From Pseudovibrio sp947494035 (lineage in GTDB: Bacteria > Pseudomonadota > Alphaproteobacteria > Rhizobiales > Stappiaceae): DNA of 64,000 nucleotides. The DNA is taken from the NCBI GenBank assembly GCA_947494035.1, contig CANLTN010000012.1, positions 1-64,000 on the forward strand, given 5' to 3'. Numbering within the stretch: position 1 is the first letter of the stretch; each line of letters starts with the position of its first letter. The translations under genes and the position numbers were made by a program. Shown here piece by piece: positions 17,540-25,368 of this stretch. The notes beneath the pieces are model-generated. The model did not search any database and was not told the origin of the DNA. It was given only the letters and a program-made list of their open reading frames with translations.

Positions 17540-18148
17540 ATGACAATGCCGTCTGTGATCCATATTGTTGACGATGACCCAGCGGTTCGCGACGCGCTTT
17601 CTCTGCTGTTTGAAACAGAAGGGTTTCGCGTAAAATCCTTTGCCAACGCTGAAGAGTTTCTTGGTGGGGTAGAAGAAGAAACGCCAAACTGCGTTCTGCT
17701 CGATGTTCATATGCCAGGACGGTCAGGCATTGATATTCTCAAAAGCCTGAACGGAGAGAACTTCCCAGCACCGATCTTTATTATCTCCGGTCAGGGCGAT
17801 ATTCCGATGGCCGTTGAGGCGATCAAATCTGGTGCATACGACTTTATCGAAAAGCCTTTTGACGTTGAATCCATTATCGCTCGCGTTCGCGAAGCTGTTT
17901 CCAGAACGACACATGGTAACAACGCAAACGCGATGGTTTTCCCTGGTGCAGAAACACTGACCCCGCGTGAGCGTCAGGTTCTGACCGAAATCACAGCAGG
18001 CTCCTCCAACAAGGAAGCTGGCAGAAATCTTAAGATTTCCCCACGCACCGTGGAAGTTCACCGTGCACGCATCATGGAAAAACTTGGCGCGCGCAATGCG
18101 GCCGATCTCGTCCGTATCGTCCTGACAGGTGAACCACCTGCTGCTTGA
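17540..18148 (+). CDS. fixJ: Response regulator FixJ
   Basis: 202 residues, the usual FixJ length. The receiver has acidic residues DDD (11-13), phosphoacceptor Asp55 (CVLLDVHMPG) and Lys105 (FIEKPF). The C-terminal LuxR/FixJ-type helix-turn-helix (about 137-195) contains LTPRERQVLTEITAGSSNKEAGRNLKISPRTVEVHRARIMEKL. Phosphorylated by FixL under low oxygen, it activates transcription of fixK in relatives. AAGGA stands upstream of the ATG. It sits in the fixL operon; a long hairpin follows at 18166-18206. Confidence 0.93.
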   Translation: MTMPSVIHIVDDDPAVRDALSLLFETEGFRVKSFANAEEFLGGVEEETPNCVLLDVHMPGRSGIDILKSLNGENFPAPIFIISGQGDIPMAVEAIKSGAYDFIEKPFDVESIIARVREAVSRTTHGNNANAMVFPGAETLTPRERQVLTEITAGSSNKEAGRNLKISPRTVEVHRARIMEKLGARNAADLVRIVLTGEPPAA

Positions 18149-18165
18149 TTGAGCGCAACTTCATA

Positions 18166-18206
18166 GGGAATGACTGGCTAGACTTTCGGCCAATCTTGTC
18201 ATTCCC
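18166..18206 (+). terminator. Long stem-loop after fixJ
   Basis: GGGAATGAC (18166-18174) pairs with GTCATTCCC (18198-18206), with an inner TGGC/GCCA stem. There is no T-run afterwards, so it may be an mRNA-end or processing structure and not a classical terminator. It separates fixLJ from the receiver gene. Confidence 0.5.
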
Positions 18207-18319
18207 GAGTGTTACTACGCATTACAAGACCCCGGCGCTTGTTTAAGGTGGCTGGTGAGGCAAAGTGCTGCACCTTCGCAGTTGTCTCATTGGCTACGAG
18301 AACAACGTTGGGGTTTGTT

Positions 18320-18655
18320 GTGATCTATATCGTCGAAGATGATGTGTCTGTGCGTGACGCGATTTCCAGAATGTTTGAGAGTCTGGACCTGTACTGCGCC
18401 GCATTTGCGGATGGAGAATCGTTTCTCTCACATACTTCACCACGTGTAGATGACGTTGTTTTTGTTGACCTGCACCTGCCGGGGCTCGCCGGATCTGACC
18501 TAATTGAGAAGATGGCCGCCTTGGATGAAGCGCCACAAATTGTCGCAATCACAGGGCAGCCACTTTGGAAAATCGAGCGCGACCTGCCAAAAATAGGCCC
18601 AACGCCAGTTGTTCGTAAGCCATTGAAAGAGCAGGACTTATTGGTGTATGTGTGA
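18320..18655 (+). CDS. Stand-alone receiver-domain protein between fixJ and fixK
   Basis: About 111 residues from a GTG at 18320 that begins VIYIVEDD. The open frame extends to 18209, but the upstream part is not receiver-like. All phosphorylation residues are present: acidic EDD (6-8), Asp50 (VFVDLHLPG), Thr78 (AITGQP) and Lys100 (VVRKPL). The protein ends soon after this lysine, so the last receiver helix is short, and there is no output domain. It may act as a phosphate sink or a FixL/FixJ modulator, comparable in role to FixT or single-domain regulators. This is inferred from position only. The start and its weak ribosome binding site are uncertain. Confidence 0.72.
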   Translation: MIYIVEDDVSVRDAISRMFESLDLYCAAFADGESFLSHTSPRVDDVVFVDLHLPGLAGSDLIEKMAALDEAPQIVAITGQPLWKIERDLPKIGPTPVVRKPLKEQDLLVYV

Positions 18656-18890
18656 ACTTGATCTAACGCAAAAAACCGTTTGTGTCAGATCAAATTGCTG
18701 GAATCTGAACCGGCCCCGTAAGTTTTGATGCGTATTTTGACGTTGCAATCCCGTCATTAAATCTGCATCAACAAGTCAGGCAAGTAGAGACGGATGCTTG
18801 CCATGGCAAAACGGCATTTAGAGAATAGCCAAATAGTTCTCGCCACTTGCCCATCTACGGTGTTTGCGGAGGGGTCCGCGAGGAGGGATT

Positions 18891-19613
18891 ATGGTATCGG
18901 CCACATTGACAAAGCATAGCGACCTTGATGGGCAGGCACCATTTAAAGGTTGTCAGGAAAACTTCAAACAGCCGGAAGGGCTGGTAGGAAAGAACCCAGG
19001 TCGTAAGCAGCGCTTGTCTGCACACGACGTGCTTTTCTATGAAGGGGACAAGGCAGAGCGCCTCTATGAAGTCATGCGCGGCGTGATGATGCTCTACAAG
19101 CTGCTTCCTGATGGGCGCCGTCAGGTTGTCTACATCTTGCGTGAAGGCGATATGCTTGGTTTTTCCAACCGTGATTTCTTCGACTGCACAGCTGAAGCCC
19201 TGACAGAGGTTGAGCTACAGGTCTTTGAAAGCCGCGAGATCTCCACGTCTCCGATGATGCAGCACTACGTGAACCGTTGCCTGCTCTCACAGATGGAAAA
19301 CCTCCACGAGCATACCGTCCTTCTGGGTCGCAAATCCGCTCTGGAGCGTGTTTCTACCTTCCTTATGGGCTTGGTGCCAAACCGTGGTGGGCATGGCTGC
19401 GCAGGACCGGTTGAAGAAGGCAAACCGGATACCAGAACCGTTGAGCTTTCTATGACCCGTCAGGAAATTGCCGACTATCTTGGCCTGACCATTGAAACTG
19501 TGAGCCGTGTTATTTCCCAGTTGAAGCGCCGTGGCCTCATCAAGGTGGAAAAGCAGGATAGTATCCATATCTCCCACATCTGTGGCATCTGCCAGCTCAC
19601 TGGAATGCACTAA
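18891..19613 (+). CDS. fixK: Crp/Fnr-family regulator FixK
   Basis: 240 residues from ATG 18891, preceded by GAGGAGGG; a TTG at 18864 in the same frame is less likely. A cyclic-nucleotide-like sensor domain (YEGDKAERLYEVMRGVMMLYKLLPDGRRQV) is followed by a winged helix with recognition helix ETVSRVISQLKRRGLI. The E-x-x-S-R set reads TTGAT-N4-ATCAA boxes. The N-terminal cysteine cluster that holds the Fe-S centre in Fnr/FnrN is missing; only one cysteine occurs there. It is therefore FixK-like, likely activated through FixLJ. A CGIC pair at the C-terminus is unusual. Likely targets here are hemN and ccoN. Confidence 0.87.
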   Translation: MVSATLTKHSDLDGQAPFKGCQENFKQPEGLVGKNPGRKQRLSAHDVLFYEGDKAERLYEVMRGVMMLYKLLPDGRRQVVYILREGDMLGFSNRDFFDCTAEALTEVELQVFESREISTSPMMQHYVNRCLLSQMENLHEHTVLLGRKSALERVSTFLMGLVPNRGGHGCAGPVEEGKPDTRTVELSMTRQEIADYLGLTIETVSRVISQLKRRGLIKVEKQDSIHISHICGICQLTGMH

Positions 19614-19670
19614 AACAAAGTTGGGTAGGGCACCTTGCAAAGGTGCATCTTCAATTCGCACTAATAAGAC

Positions 19671-19698
19671 AGGCGCTGTGATTTCAGCGCCTTTTTTG
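19671..19698 (+). terminator. Rho-independent terminator after fixK
   Basis: AGGCGCTG pairs with CAGCGCCT around a six-base loop, followed by a T-run. Confidence 0.88.
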
Positions 19699-19714
19699 TT
19701 GTCTGCATAAAACA

Positions 19715-19738
19715 AAAGCGGCCTGAAAAGGCCGCTTT
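19715..19738 (-). terminator. Rho-independent terminator after hemN
   Basis: AAAGCGGCC and GGCCGCTTT form the stem; on the minus strand it is followed by TTTTGTTTT. It lies 24 bases beyond the hemN stop codon. Confidence 0.85.
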
Positions 19739-19761
19739 ATAGCTCACATGTTGAACCCGAA

Positions 19762-21111
19762 TTAGACTGCCACGGAGTGCCGTGCTTGCTGAGTTGCAAG
19801 GTAGGTATCAAAGGCAGCAGCAACAACGCGCACATAGCGTCGGCCTGCATCAGTCACCGTAACAACTGTACCGTCATGCGTAGCAATGCCGTCTGCAATC
19901 ATCTCCTGCATGTCAGCTGGAATGGTGTCAAACTCACTTGTTGGCAGGCCATGCTTTTCAGCGGTTTGAGCATAGTCTACCTGATAGTAGGTCATCAGCT
20001 GCATAATGATTTCAGCGCGGCACAGGTCCACCTTATCAACCGCAATACCCTTCTTGATCGGTAGAACATCCTCAACCACCATGCGTTCCCATTCCCGGGC
20101 TGAAGGCGTTGTCTGGACATAGCCCTGAGGCAGGAAGCCGATGGAGCTGCATCCAAACCCGATGAGCGTATCAGCCGTATCTGTGGTGTAGCCTTGGAAG
20201 TTTCGGCGCAAACGCCCTTCCTTCAGCGCAATTGCCATCTCGTCGGTCGGCAGCGCAAAATGGTCAAGACCGATCACTTCATACCCAGCTTCAACAAGCG
20301 CATCACGCGAGACATCAGAAAGGCGGATACGTTCGTTTGTGCCCGGCAGGTTTTCCTCTTTGATGAGCTGCTGGTGCTTCTTGAACCACGGCACGTGTGC
20401 ATACCCAAACAAAGCAACACGGCCCGGCGCAAGTTCCTTGGTGTATTCCACTGTCTCACGGATCGTCTGTTCTGACTGTCCCGGCAAACCGTACATCAGG
20501 TCAAAATTGATATCATTCAGCCCCACATTGCGAAGAGCAGCCACTGCTTTCTTCACCGTCTTCAAGGGCTGAATACGACCGATCTGTTTCTGAACATCCT
20601 CATCAAAGTCCTGAACGCCCAGACTTGTTCGTGTGATGCCCGCCATCTTCAGCGTTTCCGCCAGATAGTCACCAACTGTTCTTGGGTCGAGCTCAATGGC
20701 GTGTTCAATATCTTCAGAGAAAACAAAATTGGCTTTCAGCTTCTCGACAATTTTCAGGAACGCTTCGCGAGGAACAAGGCTCGGCGTGCCGCCACCCCAA
20801 TGGATATGATGAACCAAACGGCCTGTACCAAGCCGTTTCAGCACAAGGTCGATTTCTTTGAGCATCAACTCCACATAGGCAAGCACCGGCGCAATTTTGC
20901 GGGTCGCCTTGGTGTTACACCCGCAATAATGGCACATTTCCTGACAGAACGGCACATGCAGATAAAGTGATAGCGGAGTGTCACGGGGGAGGGCCTCCAG
21001 CCACTCTCCATAGAGAGAAGGCGTTACTGCCTCACTGAAGTGAGGGGCAGTCGGATAGGAGGTATAACGAGGTACGTTCAAAGACGCATATTTTTGCTCA
21101 AGATGGGTCAT
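19762..21111 (-). CDS. hemN: Oxygen-independent coproporphyrinogen III dehydrogenase HemN
   Basis: A 449-residue radical SAM enzyme. The cluster motif is CQEMCHYCGC (CxxxCxxC plus the extra cysteine of HemN) at about 53-62, followed by HWGGGTPSL. The N-terminus (QKYASLNVPRYTSYPTAPHF) is the family signature. It decarboxylates coproporphyrinogen III to protoporphyrinogen IX without oxygen, supplying haem under microaerobic conditions. A FixK-type box (TTGATCCCTGTCAA) lies at 21145-21158. No Shine-Dalgarno sequence precedes the ATG; a class II promoter at that box would place transcription start at about the ATG itself. Confidence 0.93.
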   Translation of the reverse strand: MTHLEQKYASLNVPRYTSYPTAPHFSEAVTPSLYGEWLEALPRDTPLSLYLHVPFCQEMCHYCGCNTKATRKIAPVLAYVELMLKEIDLVLKRLGTGRLVHHIHWGGGTPSLVPREAFLKIVEKLKANFVFSEDIEHAIELDPRTVGDYLAETLKMAGITRTSLGVQDFDEDVQKQIGRIQPLKTVKKAVAALRNVGLNDINFDLMYGLPGQSEQTIRETVEYTKELAPGRVALFGYAHVPWFKKHQQLIKEENLPGTNERIRLSDVSRDALVEAGYEVIGLDHFALPTDEMAIALKEGRLRRNFQGYTTDTADTLIGFGCSSIGFLPQGYVQTTPSAREWERMVVEDVLPIKKGIAVDKVDLCRAEIIMQLMTYYQVDYAQTAEKHGLPTSEFDTIPADMQEMIADGIATHDGTVVTVTDAGRRYVRVVAAAFDTYLATQQARHSVAV

Positions 21112-21117
21112 GCCGCT

Positions 21118-21158
21118 ACCATACGCAAATGGACTAATCGAACTTTGATCCCTGTCAA
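21118..21158 (-). promoter_or_regulatory. FixK-type box and predicted -10 element for hemN
   Basis: TTGATCCCTGTCAA at 21145-21158 fits TTGAY-N4-RTCAA. A TATGGT at 21123-21118 (minus strand) lies at the distance of a -10 box if the FixK site is centred at -41.5. The box is read directly; the promoter geometry is inference. Confidence 0.7.
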
Positions 21159-21336
21159 CATCACGGAGTTTTTCAAAAACTCAAGTCTCTTCAAACAATT
21201 CGATCCGTCGCACACATTTCTGAGCCGACCTGCCGAATCTATATCGAATCTATATATTGATTGTTTCTATCAAGATTGATCACATAGATACGGGCCAGTA
21301 CCTCTTTCTGGGTAACAAACGGGAAGAGGTAAGGCG

Positions 21337-22440
21337 ATGCGCGGAAAAGACATTCTGACATTACTGGGAATTCTGGCAGTTGGCGGGGCAGGGGCGGCCA
21401 CGTTTGAGGCACTGTCGTTGCCAGCGGGTTTCCTCGCAGGGCCGATGGTTGCGGTCGTGCTTGCCAGAACTCTTTCACTCCCCATGATCGCTGACCAGAG
21501 CTTCGAATTTCCAAAGCTGCTGATTTCCATAAACTACATCTTGATCGGTGCAGCCATGGGCTCGGCGGTCTCTCCGGATTTCTGGGCGGGCGCTGCCCTT
21601 TGGCCGCTTTCCATGCTGGCACTGGTTGCAGTCGTCGGCGGTATTACCTCAGCGGTTTACCTTTATGCTTATAAGCGATGTCGCTGGAGTCGTGATGAAG
21701 CCTTCTTTGCCGGCCTGCCCGGTGCACTGGGCATAACCGCAGCACTCGCGCAGGAGAGAGGCGCACCAATGGACCGCATCATGGTCGTCCAGCTCGTCCG
21801 CCTCTTTCTGTTGATCGCCGTGCTGCCCTTCATCATCACAAACATCGTTGAGGTTGGCGATGCGGTGATCCCGGGTGCGGGAAATGCTATGCCTGGGATG
21901 GAAGCTGTTGACCTCGTAGCTGCGCTTCTCATCTGCGCAGTGTTCGCGTACATAGCGCAGAAATTGAAGGCCCCAGCGGGAATGCTCACCGGAGCGTTCT
22001 TCGCCAGTGCTGCCCTAAATTCCACGGGCCTTTTGGAGTTCACGTTGCCAGCTTGGCTTGCCATAGCCTGCTATATAATAATGGGTACCAATATAGGTCT
22101 TTATATCGGAAAGATGGAGCGCAGCACGCTCAAGCCAATGTTGGGCACATCTCTTGTTGTATTTGCGATTAGTCTATCCGTTGCGTTGATTGGTGCGCTC
22201 GTGACCTCCTGGGCATTGGATGTCTCCTTCGACAAGGTTTTCCTCGCCTTCGCACCCGGCGGCATGGAAGCAATGCTCCTCATTTCCATCCTGCTTGATA
22301 TTGATCCGGTCTTCGTCGCAACACATCAGCTCGCCCGTTTCATGGGATTACTCGCCTTCATGCCGGTAGTGACCAAATATGTTCTTGGTCCAGCCTCCCT
22401 GCAAAGGCCAGCAAAGGCGCAGAATGAGACGGCACCTTGA
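21337..22440 (+). CDS. AbrB-family integral membrane permease
   Basis: 367 residues of about ten hydrophobic segments arranged as two repeats, each with a glycine/proline motif: FFAGLPGALGITAALAQERG in the first half and FLAFAPGGMEAMLLIS in the second. This duplication and these motifs define the AbrB (AmoA-regulatory/permease-like) membrane family, whose transported substrate is generally unknown. It is divergent from hemN and upstream of ccoN. GGGAAGAGG precedes the ATG. Whether it belongs to the low-oxygen regulon is not shown; no complete FixK box reads toward it apart from the distant hemN site. Confidence 0.82.
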   Translation: MRGKDILTLLGILAVGGAGAATFEALSLPAGFLAGPMVAVVLARTLSLPMIADQSFEFPKLLISINYILIGAAMGSAVSPDFWAGAALWPLSMLALVAVVGGITSAVYLYAYKRCRWSRDEAFFAGLPGALGITAALAQERGAPMDRIMVVQLVRLFLLIAVLPFIITNIVEVGDAVIPGAGNAMPGMEAVDLVAALLICAVFAYIAQKLKAPAGMLTGAFFASAALNSTGLLEFTLPAWLAIACYIIMGTNIGLYIGKMERSTLKPMLGTSLVVFAISLSVALIGALVTSWALDVSFDKVFLAFAPGGMEAMLLISILLDIDPVFVATHQLARFMGLLAFMPVVTKYVLGPASLQRPAKAQNETAP

Positions 22441-22794
22441 GCTGATTGCTGCAGGGGAGATTTGTGCGCTGCATCATAGTGAGCAGACCTCAAACTGGTT
22501 TTAGTGATTCCAAAACGAGATTATCTCTGATTTTCCCAGTAAATATGCCTGTTTCTCCAGTACTCGCCATGCCTGTGTTAGGCTGCGCCAAAACAACGCA
22601 TCCGAGCATAAAGTCATGTAATATATGACGAAACATAAAAAACAGGGTGTGTAGTTACGAATTAGAGTAATTTTATTTTTTTTGTTCGAGTTTTTTTTGA
22701 CATACATCAAGGGCGGGGGTATTTGCCACCCATAGAACTACGGTCAGGTAGTCCTATTTGGACGAACTTGTTTACTTTATATGGGGCGAACATC
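22441..22794. other. 354-base ccoN upstream region
   Basis: It is AT-rich with a T-run just before the FixK box at 22697-22710. No gene is credible here; the frame open from a TTG at 22723 into ccoN has no conserved sequence before ATG 22795. Confidence 0.6.
22697..22710 (+). promoter_or_regulatory. FixK/anaerobox upstream of ccoN
   Basis: TTGACATACATCAA matches TTGAY-N4-RTCAA. Centred 41.5 bases upstream of a start near 22745, with TAGAAC near 22733 as possible -10, it would give a leader of about 50 bases before ATG 22795. Confidence 0.82.
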
Positions 22795-24450
22795 ATGGGT
22801 GAGCGGAAAGTCAGATATCTGTCGCTCGAAGAGGGAGGATTTTCCCTTCTTCTTCTGGCGGCGGCGATTTTCTGTCTGGTCATTGCAGGGAAAACCTGGG
22901 ATCAGGTCTTGGCATTTCATACCGCATTGATTGCACTTGCATCATTGACCGGTATTTTCTTTATTTTTCGCCGATACTTCGACGGAAGCAACACACCTGC
23001 ACCGCTGGAAATTAACGGTAAGCCTAACTACAATATGGGCCCGGTTAAATTCACAACGTGGGCAGCAGTTTTCTGGGGTATCGCGGGTTTCCTGGTAGGC
23101 GTGATCATCGCATCTCAGCTGGCATTCCCAGCTTTGAACTTTGACCTGCCATGGACCAACTTCGGGCGTCTTCGCCCGCTGCATACGTCTGCTGTGATCT
23201 TTGCGTTTGGCGGTAACGTGCTGATCGCATCATCATTCTACGTTGTGCAGCGCACCTGTCAGGCCCGCTTGCCGGGTACAATTGCCCCATGGTTGGTAGT
23301 CCTCGGCTATAACCTCTTCATCGTTGTGGCAGGTACAGGTTACCTCCTCGGTGTGACACAGGGTAAAGAATACGCTGAACCAGAGTGGTACGCAGACTGG
23401 CTGCTGACCGTTGTTTGGGTTGCGTATTTGCTGACCTTCCTCGGCTCCATTTGGCGCCGGAAAGAGTCGCATATCTATGTGGCAAACTGGTTCTACCTTG
23501 CGTTCATCGTAACAATTGCAGTTCTGCACCTGTTTAACAACGCGTCCATTCCTGTAAGCATCTACTCTACCAAGTCCTACATCGTTTGGTCTGGTGTACA
23601 GGATGCGATGGTGCAATGGTGGTATGGCCACAACGCTGTGGGCTTCTTCCTGACCGCTGGCTTCCTGGCGATCATGTACTACTTCATTCCCAAGCGTGCT
23701 GAGCGTCCGGTATACTCCTACCGCCTGTCTATTGTGCACTTCTGGGCATTGATCTTCATTTACATCTGGGCTGGTCCTCACCACTTGCACTACACCTCAC
23801 TGCCACAGTGGGCGTCTACTCTTGGTATGACCTTCTCCATCATCCTCTGGATGCCGTCCTGGGGTGGCATGATCAACGGTCTGATGACGCTGTCCGGTGC
23901 TTGGGACAAGCTGCGTACTGACCCTGTTCTGCGCATGATGGTTGTTTCCGTTGCATTCTACGGTATGGCGACCTTCGAAGGTCCGCTCATGTCCATCCGT
24001 GCTGTAAACGGCCTGTCGCACTACACTGACTGGACCATTGGTCACGTGCATGCTGGTGCTCTTGGCTGGGTTGGTTACATCTCCTTTGGTGCGCTGTACT
24101 GTCTGGTTCCATGGCTCTACAACAAGAAGTCTCTGTACTCCTTGCGCCTCGTGAACTGGCACTTCTGGATCTCTACCTTGGGCATCGTGTTCTACATCTG
24201 TGCCATGTGGGTCTCCGGTATCATGCAGGGCCTGATGTGGCGTGCTTACGACAGCCTTGGCTTCCTTGAGTACTCCTTCATCGAAACAGTTGATGCGATG
24301 TATCCGTTCTACGTTATGCGTGCATTCGGTGGTCTTCTCTTCCTCGCAGGTGCAATCATCATGGCTTACAACCTCGTGATGACAGTTCGTGTAGGTGAAG
24401 AAGTCGAAAGCGAAGCTGCAGGTCAGCCTGCATTGGCGCCAGCGGAATAA
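22795..24450 (+). CDS. ccoN: cbb3-type cytochrome c oxidase subunit I
   Basis: A 551-residue haem-copper oxidase subunit with 12 or more membrane segments. Conserved histidine positions include RPLHTSAVIFAFGGN (low-spin haem region), WWYGHNAVGFFLT (Cu-B region), GPHHLHYTSLPQW and TIGHVHAGALGWVGY near the C-terminus. It is the catalytic subunit of the high-affinity terminal oxidase, reducing O2 to water in the inner membrane. The ATG at 22795 gives the family length. ccoOQP follow without gaps and ccoGHIS further downstream, and a FixK box precedes it. Confidence 0.95.
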   Translation: MGERKVRYLSLEEGGFSLLLLAAAIFCLVIAGKTWDQVLAFHTALIALASLTGIFFIFRRYFDGSNTPAPLEINGKPNYNMGPVKFTTWAAVFWGIAGFLVGVIIASQLAFPALNFDLPWTNFGRLRPLHTSAVIFAFGGNVLIASSFYVVQRTCQARLPGTIAPWLVVLGYNLFIVVAGTGYLLGVTQGKEYAEPEWYADWLLTVVWVAYLLTFLGSIWRRKESHIYVANWFYLAFIVTIAVLHLFNNASIPVSIYSTKSYIVWSGVQDAMVQWWYGHNAVGFFLTAGFLAIMYYFIPKRAERPVYSYRLSIVHFWALIFIYIWAGPHHLHYTSLPQWASTLGMTFSIILWMPSWGGMINGLMTLSGAWDKLRTDPVLRMMVVSVAFYGMATFEGPLMSIRAVNGLSHYTDWTIGHVHAGALGWVGYISFGALYCLVPWLYNKKSLYSLRLVNWHFWISTLGIVFYICAMWVSGIMQGLMWRAYDSLGFLEYSFIETVDAMYPFYVMRAFGGLLFLAGAIIMAYNLVMTVRVGEEVESEAAGQPALAPAE

Positions 24451-24464
24451 TCGGGAGAGCACGA

Positions 24465-25199
24465 ATGTCTGCTTGGAAAAAACACCAAATCTTCGAGAAA
24501 AACTCGCTGATCCTGATTGTTGGCATCGTCATCATGATCTCAATCGGCGGTCTCGTTGAAATCGTTCCTCTTTATTACCTGAAGAGCACGATCGAAAAAA
24601 CCGAGGGTATGCGCCCTTACACCCCGCTTGAGCTTGTTGGTCGTAACATCTACGTGCGCGAAGGCTGTTATGCCTGTCACTCACAGCAGATCCGTCCAAT
24701 GCGCGATGAGCTGGAGCGTTATGGCAACTACTCACTGGCAGCGGAATCCATGTACGATCGCCCGTTCCAGTGGGGCTCTAAGCGTACCGGTCCTGACCTC
24801 GCTCGTGTAGGCGGCAAGTACTCTGATGAGTGGCAGCGCGATCACCTGATCGATCCACGCTCAGTGTCTCCGACTTCTGTGATGCCTGGCTATCCATTCC
24901 TGATGGATGCGAAGCTTTCTCCGATCGAGATCGAGAACCACCTGAAGGTGAACGCACTCTACGGTGTTCCATACACCGAGGAGCAGATCAAATACGCAAA
25001 AGTTGATCTGATGGCTCAGGCTCAGCCTGACAGTGATGCGGCAGAGGGGTTCGAAGAGCGTTACCCTGGCGTTCTCATCCGCGATTTCGATGGCAACGCC
25101 AAAGAAGTCACTGAGATGGATGCACTTGTAGCTTATCTTCAGATGCTTGGCACGCTCGTAGACTTTAGCCTCTACGACGAAAAAGCCAACTTGCGCTAA
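24465..25199 (+). CDS. ccoO: cbb3-type cytochrome c oxidase subunit II (mono-haem)
   Basis: 244 residues: an N-terminal membrane anchor (about 14-38, LILIVGIVIMISIGGLVEIVPLYYL) and a periplasmic cytochrome c domain with CYACH at 68-72. The axial methionine is probably in TSVMPGYPFL. It passes electrons from CcoP toward CcoN. It begins 14 bases after ccoN with GGGAGAG upstream. Confidence 0.95.
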   Translation: MSAWKKHQIFEKNSLILIVGIVIMISIGGLVEIVPLYYLKSTIEKTEGMRPYTPLELVGRNIYVREGCYACHSQQIRPMRDELERYGNYSLAAESMYDRPFQWGSKRTGPDLARVGGKYSDEWQRDHLIDPRSVSPTSVMPGYPFLMDAKLSPIEIENHLKVNALYGVPYTEEQIKYAKVDLMAQAQPDSDAAEGFEERYPGVLIRDFDGNAKEVTEMDALVAYLQMLGTLVDFSLYDEKANLR

Positions 25200-25206
25200 G
25201 GAGGCG

Positions 25207-25368
25207 ATGATGGACGCTACTTACACCGCTCTCGCAAACTTCGCGCAAACCGGCGGGCTGCTCTATTTCATGGCGATTTTTGCAGGCGTAGTTCTTTACG
25301 CCTGCTGGCCAAGCAATGGGGAGCGCTTTAACGATGCTTCACAGATCCCGCTTCGGGAGGACGATTAA
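25207..25368 (+). CDS. ccoQ: cbb3-type oxidase small subunit CcoQ
   Basis: A 53-residue protein with one membrane segment (about 18-33, LLYFMAIFAGVVLYACWPS) and a hydrophilic C-terminus, typical of CcoQ, which stabilises the oxidase complex. Two adjacent ATGs (25207 and 25210) follow GGAGG; the second has the better spacing. Its TAA shares one base with the ccoP ATG, showing translational coupling. Confidence 0.9.
   Translation: MMDATYTALANFAQTGGLLYFMAIFAGVVLYACWPSNGERFNDASQIPLREDD

Noticed and set aside
21258..21274. A second FixK box near abrB (TTGAT...ATCAA)
   Set aside because: The spacer is seven bases and not four, so it does not fit a FixK/Fnr dimer site.
22723..22794. Extended ccoN N-terminus from a TTG
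   Set aside because: The extra 24 residues are not like CcoN and would place the start very close to the promoter; ATG 22795 gives the family length.
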